This document shows positions 7,030 through 13,651 of a stretch of 16,613 nucleotides of DNA, one piece after another (position 1 is the first letter of the stretch; each line of letters opens with the position of its first letter). The translations under genes were made by a program, and so were the position numbers. Source of the DNA: Candidatus Saccharimonadota bacterium (lineage in GTDB: Bacteria > Patescibacteriota > Saccharimonadia > Saccharimonadales > SLHW01); NCBI GenBank assembly GCA_007135955.1, contig SLHW01000040.1:1-16613 (forward strand). Reading direction: 5' to 3'. Under the pieces are notes generated by a model. That model did no database searches. It had not been told where the DNA came from and saw only the letters and a list, made by a program, of their open reading frames with translations.

Positions 7030-7845
7030 CTATTTCTCTACTAACCGTTGACTGGCTCGAATTACGTTTTCAAACAGCGCACAAACAGTGAGTGGACCAA
7101 CACCACCTATTTGCGGGGTAATGGTCACATCACTTCTATCGTAGACTTCTGGTGCGACGTCACCGACTGTTTTGCCGTCTTCGCTGGCAACTCCCGCATC
7201 TACAACAACTGCGCCTTCTTTAATCATGTCAGAATATATGATTGCTGGGCTGCCAGTAGCAGTAATAATCACGTCTGCAGAAATACTTGACGCGTCAAGT
7301 ATTTTTTGGCCACGTTCGACCACTCGAACCTGATGACCCTGAACCTGCAATAATTTCTCTAGTGGAGCACCCACCAATTTGCCCCTACCAACAAGTAAGA
7401 TCTCTTTACCGCGCAATTCGATATTGTAACCTGCTAGTAGCCACATAATCGCCATTGGCGTCGCTGGCTCAAAATAGTCTTGTGAACCAAGCGCATCAAC
7501 ATCTTTTTGCGGTGAGACCAGTTTGAGGATGTTGTCAGTTTGACTACTGTCAGCGAGCGGTAACTGCACGATAACACCGTGTACTGTCTCGTCATGGTTT
7601 AGTGCTTCAATAAGCGTTTTAACATCAGCCTGTTTGACAAAATGTTTTTCAACCTCAATGTTAATATCTGCACCATACCGCTGCTTTAGCCCGACATAAG
7701 TGTTGATAACCGGATCATCTTTGGTCTGTACAATAGCCAATTTCGGCGCAATACCTCGAGCCTGTCTAAGTGCGCGAACTTGCTTTGCCTGGCGTTCTTT
7801 AATGTAGCCAGCTAACTCTTTGCCATTTAATAACTTCTTAGGCAT
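7030..7845 (-). CDS. folD: Methylenetetrahydrofolate dehydrogenase/cyclohydrolase (FolD), divergent
   Basis: 271 residues. FolD oxidises 5,10-methylene-THF to methenyl-THF with NAD(P) and hydrolyses this to 10-formyl-THF in the cytosol. Active-site residues are in place: Tyr50 and Lys54 (INTYVGLK), Gln94 (VQLPL), Asp115 (KDVDALG). The Rossmann part has GRGKLVGAPLEKLL (153-166), where most FolD proteins have GRS.IVG.P, and TPQIGGVGPLT (243-253), where most have TPVPGGVGPMT. The family is clear, but the nucleotide-binding and C-terminal motifs are off consensus. It heads a folD-murI operon; an extended -10 lies 10 nt before the ATG. Confidence 0.95.
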   Translation of the reverse strand: MPKKLLNGKELAGYIKERQAKQVRALRQARGIAPKLAIVQTKDDPVINTYVGLKQRYGADINIEVEKHFVKQADVKTLIEALNHDETVHGVIVQLPLADSSQTDNILKLVSPQKDVDALGSQDYFEPATPMAIMWLLAGYNIELRGKEILLVGRGKLVGAPLEKLLQVQGHQVRVVERGQKILDASSISADVIITATGSPAIIYSDMIKEGAVVVDAGVASEDGKTVGDVAPEVYDRSDVTITPQIGGVGPLTVCALFENVIRASQRLVEK

Positions 7846-7855
7846 AACGAGGCCT

Positions 7856-7864
7856 ATTGTAGCA
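7856..7864 (-). promoter_or_regulatory. Extended -10 of the folD-murI operon
   Basis: On the minus strand TGcTACAAT (7864-7856), identical to the murD element. Ten nt separate it from the folD ATG, giving a leader of about 3 nt at most. Confidence 0.6.
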
Positions 7865-7882
7865 CGAGCTTATAGGTGTGAG

Positions 7883-8248
7883 TTACCCAGAAGCTACTGA
7901 GGTTGTTCCGTTTTCATGAGATTGTATTGTGGTGGTGAGTGCTAAGTCACCAAGATTTGATTCTATTGGCTGACCTGCTGGTTGCTGCTCTGCTTGATTA
8001 CGATACCCTTCTGAGACAGCCGTAAAAAACTTATGAGGATCTCCATCGATCATACCACTTAACAGGGCGATGACTCGTCGCCTGTCAAACACTTCAGCAT
8101 TTCCTTTGCTATGGTCTCGTTCTAGGTGTGATATCACCAGTGCGTCTGGTGTAGGTAATTGACGACTTAAACGCTCGGCATCAGAAAGGTGCGACACGCC
8201 TTCGCCTCTCTCTTGTTCTGGCACTAAAGTAAGATGAGGCGTTATCAT
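7883..8248 (-). CDS. Unrecognised small soluble protein, 121 aa
   Basis: No family recognised. Hydrophilic, without signal peptide or membrane segment. The middle (RRRVIALLSGMIDGDPHKFFTAVSEGYRNQAEQ, 56-88) should be helical; the C-terminus is Gly/Ser/Thr-rich and probably disordered. The start is uncertain: a TATAAT lies only 1 nt before this ATG (8255-8250), so if that is the promoter the transcript would begin inside the codon run and the GTG at residue 9 could be the real start. Minus strand, downstream of the 146-aa gene, 198 nt away. Coding status rests on frame length and ordinary codon use. Confidence 0.6.
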   Translation of the reverse strand: MITPHLTLVPEQERGEGVSHLSDAERLSRQLPTPDALVISHLERDHSKGNAEVFDRRRVIALLSGMIDGDPHKFFTAVSEGYRNQAEQQPAGQPIESNLGDLALTTTIQSHENGTTSVASG

Positions 8249-8317
8249 GATTATATCTGTTTTTCTTTTACGTTAATTGTATGTGCTTATTAATAACACG
8301 TCCTAGCGTCAGTAGTA

Positions 8318-8333
8318 TGTGAGCAATATCACA
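8318..8333. promoter_or_regulatory. CRP-like palindrome TGTGA-N6-TCACA
   Basis: A perfect TGTGA (8318-8322), six bases, TCACA (8329-8333). This is the classic half-site pair of CRP-family regulators. It lies in the 198-nt gap between two small minus-strand genes, about 65 nt upstream of the start predicted for the forward promoter at 8356-8383. A chance match is possible; no CRP-family gene is in the window. Confidence 0.35.
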
Positions 8334-8355
8334 CTATTTATGAATCGTGTCCGTC

Positions 8356-8383
8356 TTGACTAGTGCTACTTGTGCGTTACTAT
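8356..8383 (+). promoter_or_regulatory. Orphan forward promoter-like sequence
   Basis: TTGACT (8356-8361), 16-nt spacer, TACTAT (8378-8383). Both hexamers are good matches to sigma-70. There is no plus-strand gene downstream; a transcript would start near 8390 and run antisense into the 146-aa gene. It may serve a small RNA or antisense RNA, or be fortuitous. No clear terminator hairpin follows. Confidence 0.35.
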
Positions 8384-8446
8384 ATATTATTTGCCGAAAA
8401 TAACGGTAGGTTTTTATCGCCTGACTACTTTTTTAATCAAGGCTGA

Positions 8447-8887
8447 TTAGGCTACTTTTTTCTTCTTGGTGCAAATCTGCATTATTAAGGAGCCGTATTC
8501 TTTCTCGACTTCACGTCGCAACTCAAAGACATCATCAGGCTGCTCTAGTTGCCCGCTTTTAGCTTTTAAGTATTGCAAAGCATATTGTGCACTTTCAACT
8601 AGAGCATTATTGCTGTCATTGACGGGCTCTATCATGCTTTCAATGCAAGTATAAACACGACCCAGAGAAGAACTCTCTGATTGATCATCAGCTCCATTCG
8701 TTGAATTAAAGTTTGCTAAACACTGTTTAACGATTTCCATGACACACATTCTTCTTTCAGGGCAGAGATCTTCAAGTCTAAGCGAAGGAGGCTGCCCGTC
8801 CACTACAAATGGAAGTTGTGTACTTACTTCAGGCGAGCAATCAGCTCCGGAGCTTACTGAGTTATGTGGTGTCGTAGAAATACTCAT
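8447..8887 (-). CDS. Unrecognised small soluble protein, 146 aa
   Basis: No family recognised. Residues 1-35 are Ser/Pro-rich and probably disordered; 36-140 are helical in character (EDLCPERRMCVMEIVKQCLANF, then ALVESAQYALQYLKAK and FELRREVEKEYGSLIMQI), ending in a basic KKKKVA tail. Five cysteines (17, 42, 48, 56, 81) and one at 138 are more than usual for a protein this size. No signal peptide or membrane span. It lies 90 nt downstream of clpB on the same strand; no strong terminator is seen between them, so read-through from the heat-shock promoter is possible. The start rests on ATG at 8887 without a clear ribosome-binding site. Confidence 0.6.
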   Translation of the reverse strand: MSISTTPHNSVSSGADCSPEVSTQLPFVVDGQPPSLRLEDLCPERRMCVMEIVKQCLANFNSTNGADDQSESSSLGRVYTCIESMIEPVNDSNNALVESAQYALQYLKAKSGQLEQPDDVFELRREVEKEYGSLIMQICTKKKKVA

Positions 8888-8977
8888 GATAATTGCATCA
8901 AAATCTAATTTTTGAATATACGCCTAATACATCCACAAATCAAGCTACTTCTCTGAAGACGAAATAATACTAGCTTA

Positions 8978-11119
8978 CTACTGAAAAACTATCAAGCCGT
9001 TCTTGACTTGAGTTCTCACAGCTTGACCAGCAGCAATCTTGCCATTAATAATTTCTAACGCTAAAGGATTTAGCAATTTCTTTTGTATAAGTCGCTTTAG
9101 TGGGCGCGCACCAAAAGCCGGATCATAGCCCTCTTGAGCAAGTAAGTTTTTAGCCTCGTCTGTAACTTCTAGTTCTATGTCCTTGTTCTCTTTTAGATGC
9201 CTGACGACACGGTGTAGCTGCACATCAGCAATGGCGGTCATATCTTCTTTGCTTATGCGATCAAAGATAACTGTATCATCAATACGGTTTAAGAATTCTG
9301 GACGAAACTGTGTACGTAAAACATCGAGTAGCTTGGTTTCAAGTTCGGCAAAATTCTTACCATCCCACTCATGAATTAGGCTTGAACCAACATTGCTGGT
9401 CATAATAATAATACTATTAGTAAAATCGACTGTTCGTCCTTGTCCATCTGTCAATCTGCCGTCATCAAGCACTTGCAATAACGCGTTAAAAACATCTGGG
9501 TGCGCTTTCTCTATTTCATCAAATAAAATCACCGAGTAAGGTCGTCGTCGGACCGCCTCAGTCAGTTGTCCGCCTTGATCATAGCCAACATAGCCTGGTG
9601 GAGCGCCAATCAGTCGCGAGACCGCGTGCTGCTCCATATATTCACTCATATCAATACGCACCATTGCATGCTCATCGTCAAATAACTGCTCAGCAAGCGC
9701 ACGGGCTAGCTCTGTTTTACCTACTCCAGTAGGGCCTAGGAACAAAAATGAACCTATCGGTCGATTCGTGTCAGCTATTCCAGCACGAGATCGCCGAATC
9801 GCATTAGCTACCGCAGTAGTTGCCCGCTCTTGGCCAATTACCCGTTTGCCAATTTCTTTTTCTAGACGTGCCAATTTCTGGGTTTCGCTCTCTAGCAACT
9901 TATCCAGAGGAATCCCTGTCCAGCGACCAACGACATTGGCGATATCCTCACTGGTCACCTCTTCGCGCAGTAAACGATTTTCTTCTGGAATAGCATTGAG
10001 CTTGTCGCGCTGTTGCTTAAGGTGTTTTTCTAGCTCAGGAATTTCGCCATACTTTAAGCGACTTGCTTCAGCTAGATCAGCTTCACGTTCAGCACTGTCC
10101 AGTCGTGTTTTCAGCTCATCAAGTTTTTCACTCGCTTCATTGAGCTCGGTAATAATCGCTTTTTCTTGATTCCATTGAGACTCTAGCTTGTCGGCCTCTT
10201 GCTTGAGCCGAGCTATTTCAACTTCAATCTCTTTTTTTCGTGACTTGGCAGCATCAGATTTGTCTTTTTTGATAGCTGTTTGCTCAATCTCGAGCTGAAT
10301 GAGACGTCGCTTGAGCCGATCGAGCTCGGTTGGCATGGAGTCTAGCTGCATCTTCAGTGACGAAGTAGCCTCATCAATCAGGTCAACCGCTTTATCTGGT
10401 AAAAACCTATCGGCAATATAACGATCACTCAAGCGAGCAGCTGCCAGTAATGCTTCATCGGTAATTTTTACACCATGATGTACTTCATATTTTTCCTGTA
10501 AACCACGCAAGATGGCAATAGTATCCTCGAGACTCGGTTCACCAACATACACCGGCTGAAAACGACGCTCCAGAGCCGCATCTTTTTCTACATATTTGCG
10601 GTATTCACTTAGGGTGGTGGCGCCTATCAGATGCAGTTTCCCGCGCGCAAGCAGTGGCTTGAGCATATTAGCTGCATCAACGGCACCTTCAGCGGCACCG
10701 GCACCGACTATGGTGTGGAGTTCGTCAATAAACAGTATTATTTCTCCAGCTGAATCCTCAACTTCTTTGAGTACGCTTTTTAACCGTTCCTCAAATTGAC
10801 CCCTGAAACTTGCTCCTGCAAGCAAGCTACTTATTTCTAGATTGATTAAACGCTTGTTTTTGAGTGAAGACGGAACATCACCATTGATTATCCGCTGAGC
10901 CAACCCCTCGACAATAGCGGTTTTGCCAACCCCTGGATCTCCAATTAGTACTGGGTTGTTCTTGGTTCGTCGAGATAAAATCTGCATACAGCGGCGGATT
11001 TCTTCGTCTCGACCAATCACCGGGTCGAGTTTTCCGTCTTTTGCCAATGCAGTAAAATCTTGCCCAAAAGATTCGAGCGGCTTCTTAAGTGCTTCTTGAT
11101 CAGGTGATTGTGGCTGCAT
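8978..11119 (-). CDS. clpB: ClpB disaggregase lacking the N-terminal domain
   Basis: 713 residues against about 860 for full ClpB. This Hsp100 AAA+ hexamer threads aggregated proteins with ATP, working with DnaK. NBD1: Walker A GDPGVGKT (60-67), Walker B LFIDE (129-133), pore loop AGASFRGQFEER (101-112), where the common KY is SF. Residues about 256-385 form the long coiled-coil M domain that marks ClpB rather than ClpA/C. NBD2: Walker A GPTGVGKT (462-469), Walker B ILFDE (531-535), pore loop GYVG with Tyr510, sensor 2 GARPLKR (670-676). The Clp_N substrate-binding repeats are absent; an in-frame TAA lies five codons upstream of the ATG, so this is the natural start and not an annotation artefact. 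An AGAGG site lies about 9 nt upstream of ATG. Regulated by a CIRCE element. Confidence 0.96.
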   Translation of the reverse strand: MQPQSPDQEALKKPLESFGQDFTALAKDGKLDPVIGRDEEIRRCMQILSRRTKNNPVLIGDPGVGKTAIVEGLAQRIINGDVPSSLKNKRLINLEISSLLAGASFRGQFEERLKSVLKEVEDSAGEIILFIDELHTIVGAGAAEGAVDAANMLKPLLARGKLHLIGATTLSEYRKYVEKDAALERRFQPVYVGEPSLEDTIAILRGLQEKYEVHHGVKITDEALLAAARLSDRYIADRFLPDKAVDLIDEATSSLKMQLDSMPTELDRLKRRLIQLEIEQTAIKKDKSDAAKSRKKEIEVEIARLKQEADKLESQWNQEKAIITELNEASEKLDELKTRLDSAEREADLAEASRLKYGEIPELEKHLKQQRDKLNAIPEENRLLREEVTSEDIANVVGRWTGIPLDKLLESETQKLARLEKEIGKRVIGQERATTAVANAIRRSRAGIADTNRPIGSFLFLGPTGVGKTELARALAEQLFDDEHAMVRIDMSEYMEQHAVSRLIGAPPGYVGYDQGGQLTEAVRRRPYSVILFDEIEKAHPDVFNALLQVLDDGRLTDGQGRTVDFTNSIIIMTSNVGSSLIHEWDGKNFAELETKLLDVLRTQFRPEFLNRIDDTVIFDRISKEDMTAIADVQLHRVVRHLKENKDIELEVTDEAKNLLAQEGYDPAFGARPLKRLIQKKLLNPLALEIINGKIAAGQAVRTQVKNGLIVFQ

Positions 11120-11158
11120 GGCAATAACCTCTTGTTATAAATAGCTCTATACATAAAA

Positions 11159-11187
11159 AGTATATGAAATTAGCACTCTCACGTCAA
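11159..11187 (-). promoter_or_regulatory. Sigma-70 promoter of clpB
   Basis: Minus strand TTGACG (11187-11182), exactly 17 nt, TATACT (11164-11159). Transcription should start near 11152, giving a leader of about 33 nt with a ribosome-binding site. The -35 falls inside the spacer of the CIRCE element. Confidence 0.8.
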
Positions 11188-11196
11188 GAGTGCCAA
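11170..11196. promoter_or_regulatory. CIRCE element (HrcA operator)
   Basis: TTAGCACTC (11170-11178), 9-nt spacer, GAGTGCCAA (11188-11196). This matches the CIRCE consensus (TTAGCACTC-N9-GAGTGCTAA) at 17 of 18 arm positions. It overlaps the -35 and spacer of the clpB promoter, so bound HrcA would block RNA polymerase. HrcA itself is not in the window. Confidence 0.93.
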
Positions 11197-11263
11197 ACAA
11201 CCACTGTACCATTTGTCTTATTTTTAGAAGAGCTCAGGACTCAAGTACGCCACAAGGAGATAA

Positions 11264-11944
11264 TTACCCTCGATATTGCCAATGCCAAGGCTCCCACATA
11301 ATACCTTCGGGATTATTTAGGGGATATGATTCGTAAAAACCATATTGATTTGCATACGTAAGTAACCATTCGTATTCGATAGTATCTTTAAACTTTGTTG
11401 GGTTCTCGTCGGTAGGCTCTCCGTCAACATTTACCAAGTCAATTGCAGTATTGCTCACCGAACAGTGTTGAGAATATTGAGGCAACGCTACACGCCTGAG
11501 CGTAACCGCTATATCAAAATCATAAACCCTTACAAATATGTAGAGCAGTATCACGATTTGAAAAGCTGGACTACGATACCCCGAACCTACCAGTAGCTCA
11601 CGGTTGGGATTTTCCGCATGAAAAGATTCGGCCATACTACTGAAGGCATCAAATACCTGCTTGGGTAAATACGCGCTTGAATCCAACTCGTACTCTCCGC
11701 CTTGATTGATAGTATCTTTCTTGATTTTCACTACGTTGGTTGGAGTGGGCTCTTGTGGAACCAACTCCCCCTTAAAGCCGTATTTGTATGGATCTAGTCC
11801 TATTATCATGTCGAGCAAGGCTCTACTATCGGGATTTGTGAGTGACAGTAATTCATCCATAGATGAAAGACCATTGATATTAGCTGCGAGAACATCACTG
11901 AGAAATTTTTCCAATACTGTCTTATCTTTTATAGAAAAAGTCAT
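11264..11944 (-). CDS. VanY-like D-alanyl-D-alanine carboxypeptidase (peptidase M15B family)
   Basis: 226 residues. Zinc D,D-carboxypeptidases of this family remove the terminal D-Ala from peptidoglycan stems. Seen: GSGYRSPAFQ (120-129), metal-ligand region SQHCSVSNTAIDL with His160 and Asp169, then EYEWLLTYANQYGFYESYP (190-208), and EPWHWQYRG (218-226) with catalytic Glu218 and third ligand His221. The His-to-Asp spacing is nine residues instead of the common seven, meaning a two-residue insertion in the metal loop. No signal peptide or membrane anchor is visible, although the enzyme normally acts outside the membrane. An in-frame TAA directly before the ATG rules out an upstream extension. 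Leaderless promoter arrangement. Divergent from the ATP-grasp gene. Confidence 0.88.
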   Translation of the reverse strand: MTFSIKDKTVLEKFLSDVLAANINGLSSMDELLSLTNPDSRALLDMIIGLDPYKYGFKGELVPQEPTPTNVVKIKKDTINQGGEYELDSSAYLPKQVFDAFSSMAESFHAENPNRELLVGSGYRSPAFQIVILLYIFVRVYDFDIAVTLRRVALPQYSQHCSVSNTAIDLVNVDGEPTDENPTKFKDTIEYEWLLTYANQYGFYESYPLNNPEGIMWEPWHWQYRG

Positions 11945-11951
11945 TTATTTA

Positions 11952-11960
11952 ATAGTAACA
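11952..11960 (-). promoter_or_regulatory. Extended -10 of the VanY-like gene, probably leaderless
   Basis: Minus strand TGtTACTAT (11960-11952), 7 nt before the ATG at 11944; no Shine-Dalgarno site. Confidence 0.6.
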
Positions 11961-11979
11961 GACACCAGCTACGCTATTT

Positions 11980-12024
11980 TTGGCTTAAGCGTTCGTTGGG
12001 CAGCAAACGCAAAGATTAAGCCAA
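11980..12024. repeat. Large bulged hairpin between divergent genes
   Basis: Arms TTGGCTTAA+GCGTT (11980-11993) and AACGC (12006-12010), a five-base bulge, TTAAGCCAA (12016-12024): 14 paired positions around a 12-nt loop. Neither strand has a T-run directly after the stem, so it is not a typical terminator. Position suggests an operator or leader structure shared by the VanY-like and ATP-grasp genes. Confidence 0.55.
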
Positions 12025-12094
12025 CAAACAAAAAAATGCAGGTAATAAAGACATTTTCTTAAAAAAGGTAAGTATGATGTACACTGATTTTCGT

Positions 12095-12934
12095 ATGAAC
12101 ATTGCCCTCATTCATGACCCAGACAACAACCATGGCTATACATGGGAGAAACTGCTAAGACAGGCTGGACACCAGGTAATAGTTGTCGAGGAGGATGATT
12201 CCTTGGGGCATATTAAATCGGTTGATATTTGTTTACCACTTGTCAGTATTCGTGATTTTCAAGCTGAAAATATTCGATACAAGGCTGCGGTAAAGCTAGA
12301 GCGAGCTGGTGTACCCATGGTCAACTCGACAAGCGGTATTGCTATCTCGAGTGACAAATGGCAAACATATGAGAAATGGAAACTAGCTGGACTACTGCAG
12401 CCAAAAACCTTTTTACTCCAATCGTTAACTCAATTGCCAGATGACATTACTAAGCCATTCATTAGCAAGCCTCGGTTCGGACATAGTGGTAAATTTGTCC
12501 GACTTGTAAATTCCGTCTCAGCTAGCCGTGAGTTAGCCAAGTGCTGTGAGTCACCTATGCTGATTCAGGAATACGTTGAGCAGCCAAAGTCTATTCGGGC
12601 AATTGCTAGCAATCATGAAGTACTCGCCTGCTACGAAAGAATGCTGCCTGGATCTATCGCAGCAAATGTGGCGCTTGGTGCTACTCGGCACTATTTTGAG
12701 CCTAGTGAAGAAATGAAAAAATTAGCTACTACCATGGTAAGTAGTCTTGGCGGGAACCTCATGGGAGTAGATATCCTTGAAAAAGATGGTGAACTATATG
12801 CTCTCGAAGCAAATGTGCCTTTTGGCTTTGATCCACACAACAAAAAACTCCAACAAAAACTAATTGAGTTCATAAGTTCATATTTTCATCAAACTATTAA
12901 TGAATCATCACTCGAGCTTCAGAATAATAACTAG
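12095..12934 (+). CDS. RimK-like ATP-grasp ligase
   Basis: 279 residues from ATG at 12095, which gives the expected first strand NIALIHDPD; in-frame ATGs at 12074 and 12077 would add six or seven residues and the former has an AAAGG site, so the start is open. ATP-grasp layout: central strand with KPFISKPRFGHSGKFVRLV (about 120-138), LIQEYVEQP (156-164) before the hinge, and the metal-binding end DILEKDGELYALEANVPFG (226-244) with the Glu and Asn that bind Mg-ATP. Members join a carboxylate to an amine or thiol through an acyl phosphate; RimK relatives ligate amino acids. The acceptor is not deducible. The neighbouring VanY-like gene is divergent and could share regulation. Its stop overlaps a small decayed frame on the opposite strand. 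Confidence 0.85.
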   Translation: MNIALIHDPDNNHGYTWEKLLRQAGHQVIVVEEDDSLGHIKSVDICLPLVSIRDFQAENIRYKAAVKLERAGVPMVNSTSGIAISSDKWQTYEKWKLAGLLQPKTFLLQSLTQLPDDITKPFISKPRFGHSGKFVRLVNSVSASRELAKCCESPMLIQEYVEQPKSIRAIASNHEVLACYERMLPGSIAANVALGATRHYFEPSEEMKKLATTMVSSLGGNLMGVDILEKDGELYALEANVPFGFDPHNKKLQQKLIEFISSYFHQTINESSLELQNNN

Positions 12935-13028
12935 TTATATCCTAATAAAAGCAACGTGAGCAAGTATGTTCCTAGCCCTAATGCAAGCAGAGCTAGTTTT
13001 ATATAAAAATATATTTAAGGCTTAGCAT
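12931..13028 (-). pseudogene. Possible one-TM small peptide with a frameshift
   Basis: From ATG at 13028 the minus strand reads MLSLKYIFI and stops, while the adjacent frame reads KLALLALGLGTYLLTLLLLGYN and stops at 12933-12931. Adding one T to the T5 run near 12999-13003 would join them into a peptide of about 32 residues with one strong membrane helix. It may be a decayed gene, a sequencing error or chance. No recognised family and no clear ribosome-binding site. The end overlaps the stop of the ATP-grasp gene. The rest of the 176-nt gap to 13110 holds only the -10 of the next gene. Confidence 0.28.
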
Positions 13029-13095
13029 TACTAAAGAACTTTAACCAACAAAAGACAATCAATAAATCCTATAACGCAAAAGCCCTGAACTGTCG

Positions 13096-13104
13096 TGATA
13101 AAAT
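13096..13104 (+). promoter_or_regulatory. Extended -10, probably leaderless
   Basis: TGaTAAAAT at 13096-13104, 6 nt before the ATG at 13111, without a Shine-Dalgarno site. Confidence 0.55.
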
Positions 13105-13110
13105 CAGGTT

Positions 13111-13602
13111 ATGGTAAAAAGCAACCCTACTTTAACAAAAAAGCTCAGAGAAAATCGAAAAAAGAAAATACCTTTTGCTGCAACCAGGCAAGAGCTAATT
13201 GATGAAGGCTTCTCATCAATCGAAATATCTCACGCACTATTTGAAGAACCGTATGACAAAAAACCAAAAAAGAAACCCCATCCTGCTTCGATTCACTTTG
13301 AGGACAATCCTGAGGAGACGAGAAAGGTTGCAGAAGCAATTCTAAGAGAAGCCAGAAACAAAAAAATGACAAATACCGCGCTACACGGCATTGCATCACG
13401 CACGGCATTTGGCTTTCCTGCCCAAATGCGCCATAGCGTCAAGTTCTATGACGACCTAGGTATTCCGTTTTTTAAAATATTTTTTGCTAGTATAGGTTTA
13501 TTAATTGCTGTCGGTTTTTATGATTGGCCAGAAATACTCATAAGTATTTTTTTTGGTGTCATTGGGGTATGGATACTCGTTAAATTTTTACTCTATAGAT
13601 AA
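13111..13602 (+). CDS. Unrecognised membrane protein with two C-terminal helices, 163 aa
   Basis: No family recognised. A basic N-terminal part (KKLRENRKKK, 10-19) is followed by a short helical module (TRQELIDEGFSSIEISHALFEE, 25-46) that resembles small UBA/SHOCT-like helical motifs, then a Lys/Pro linker and a charged helix (68-85). Two membrane segments follow at about 120-136 and 141-161 with a tight turn (DWPE), ending in LYR. By the positive-inside rule the large basic N-terminal part should be cytoplasmic. Transcription is probably from its own leaderless promoter, so the start is well placed. The function is unknown. Confidence 0.78.
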   Translation: MVKSNPTLTKKLRENRKKKIPFAATRQELIDEGFSSIEISHALFEEPYDKKPKKKPHPASIHFEDNPEETRKVAEAILREARNKKMTNTALHGIASRTAFGFPAQMRHSVKFYDDLGIPFFKIFFASIGLLIAVGFYDWPEILISIFFGVIGVWILVKFLLYR

Positions 13603-13651
13603 TTGTGATATTTCTTGAAAAATTGCTCTTGTACGTCTCCCGGTAAAACAT

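Noticed and set aside
8250..8255. TATAAT directly before the ATG of the 121-aa gene as its promoter
   Set aside because: With one base between the hexamer and ATG the transcript would start downstream of the annotated start; kept only as a doubt about the start, not as a promoter.
9768..10169. 133-aa plus-strand open frame inside clpB
   Set aside because: Serine/arginine-rich translation of the antisense of the clpB M domain; the clpB frame explains all the coding signal.
11945..12062. Plus-strand open frame covering the hairpin region before the ATP-grasp gene
   Set aside because: It is the extension of an antisense frame from the VanY-like gene; low-complexity end and no initiation signal.
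12972..13001. Possible terminator CTAGC...GCTAG followed by TTTTAT after the ATP-grasp gene
   Set aside because: Only five base pairs with a 15-nt loop and a short T-run; too weak to call.
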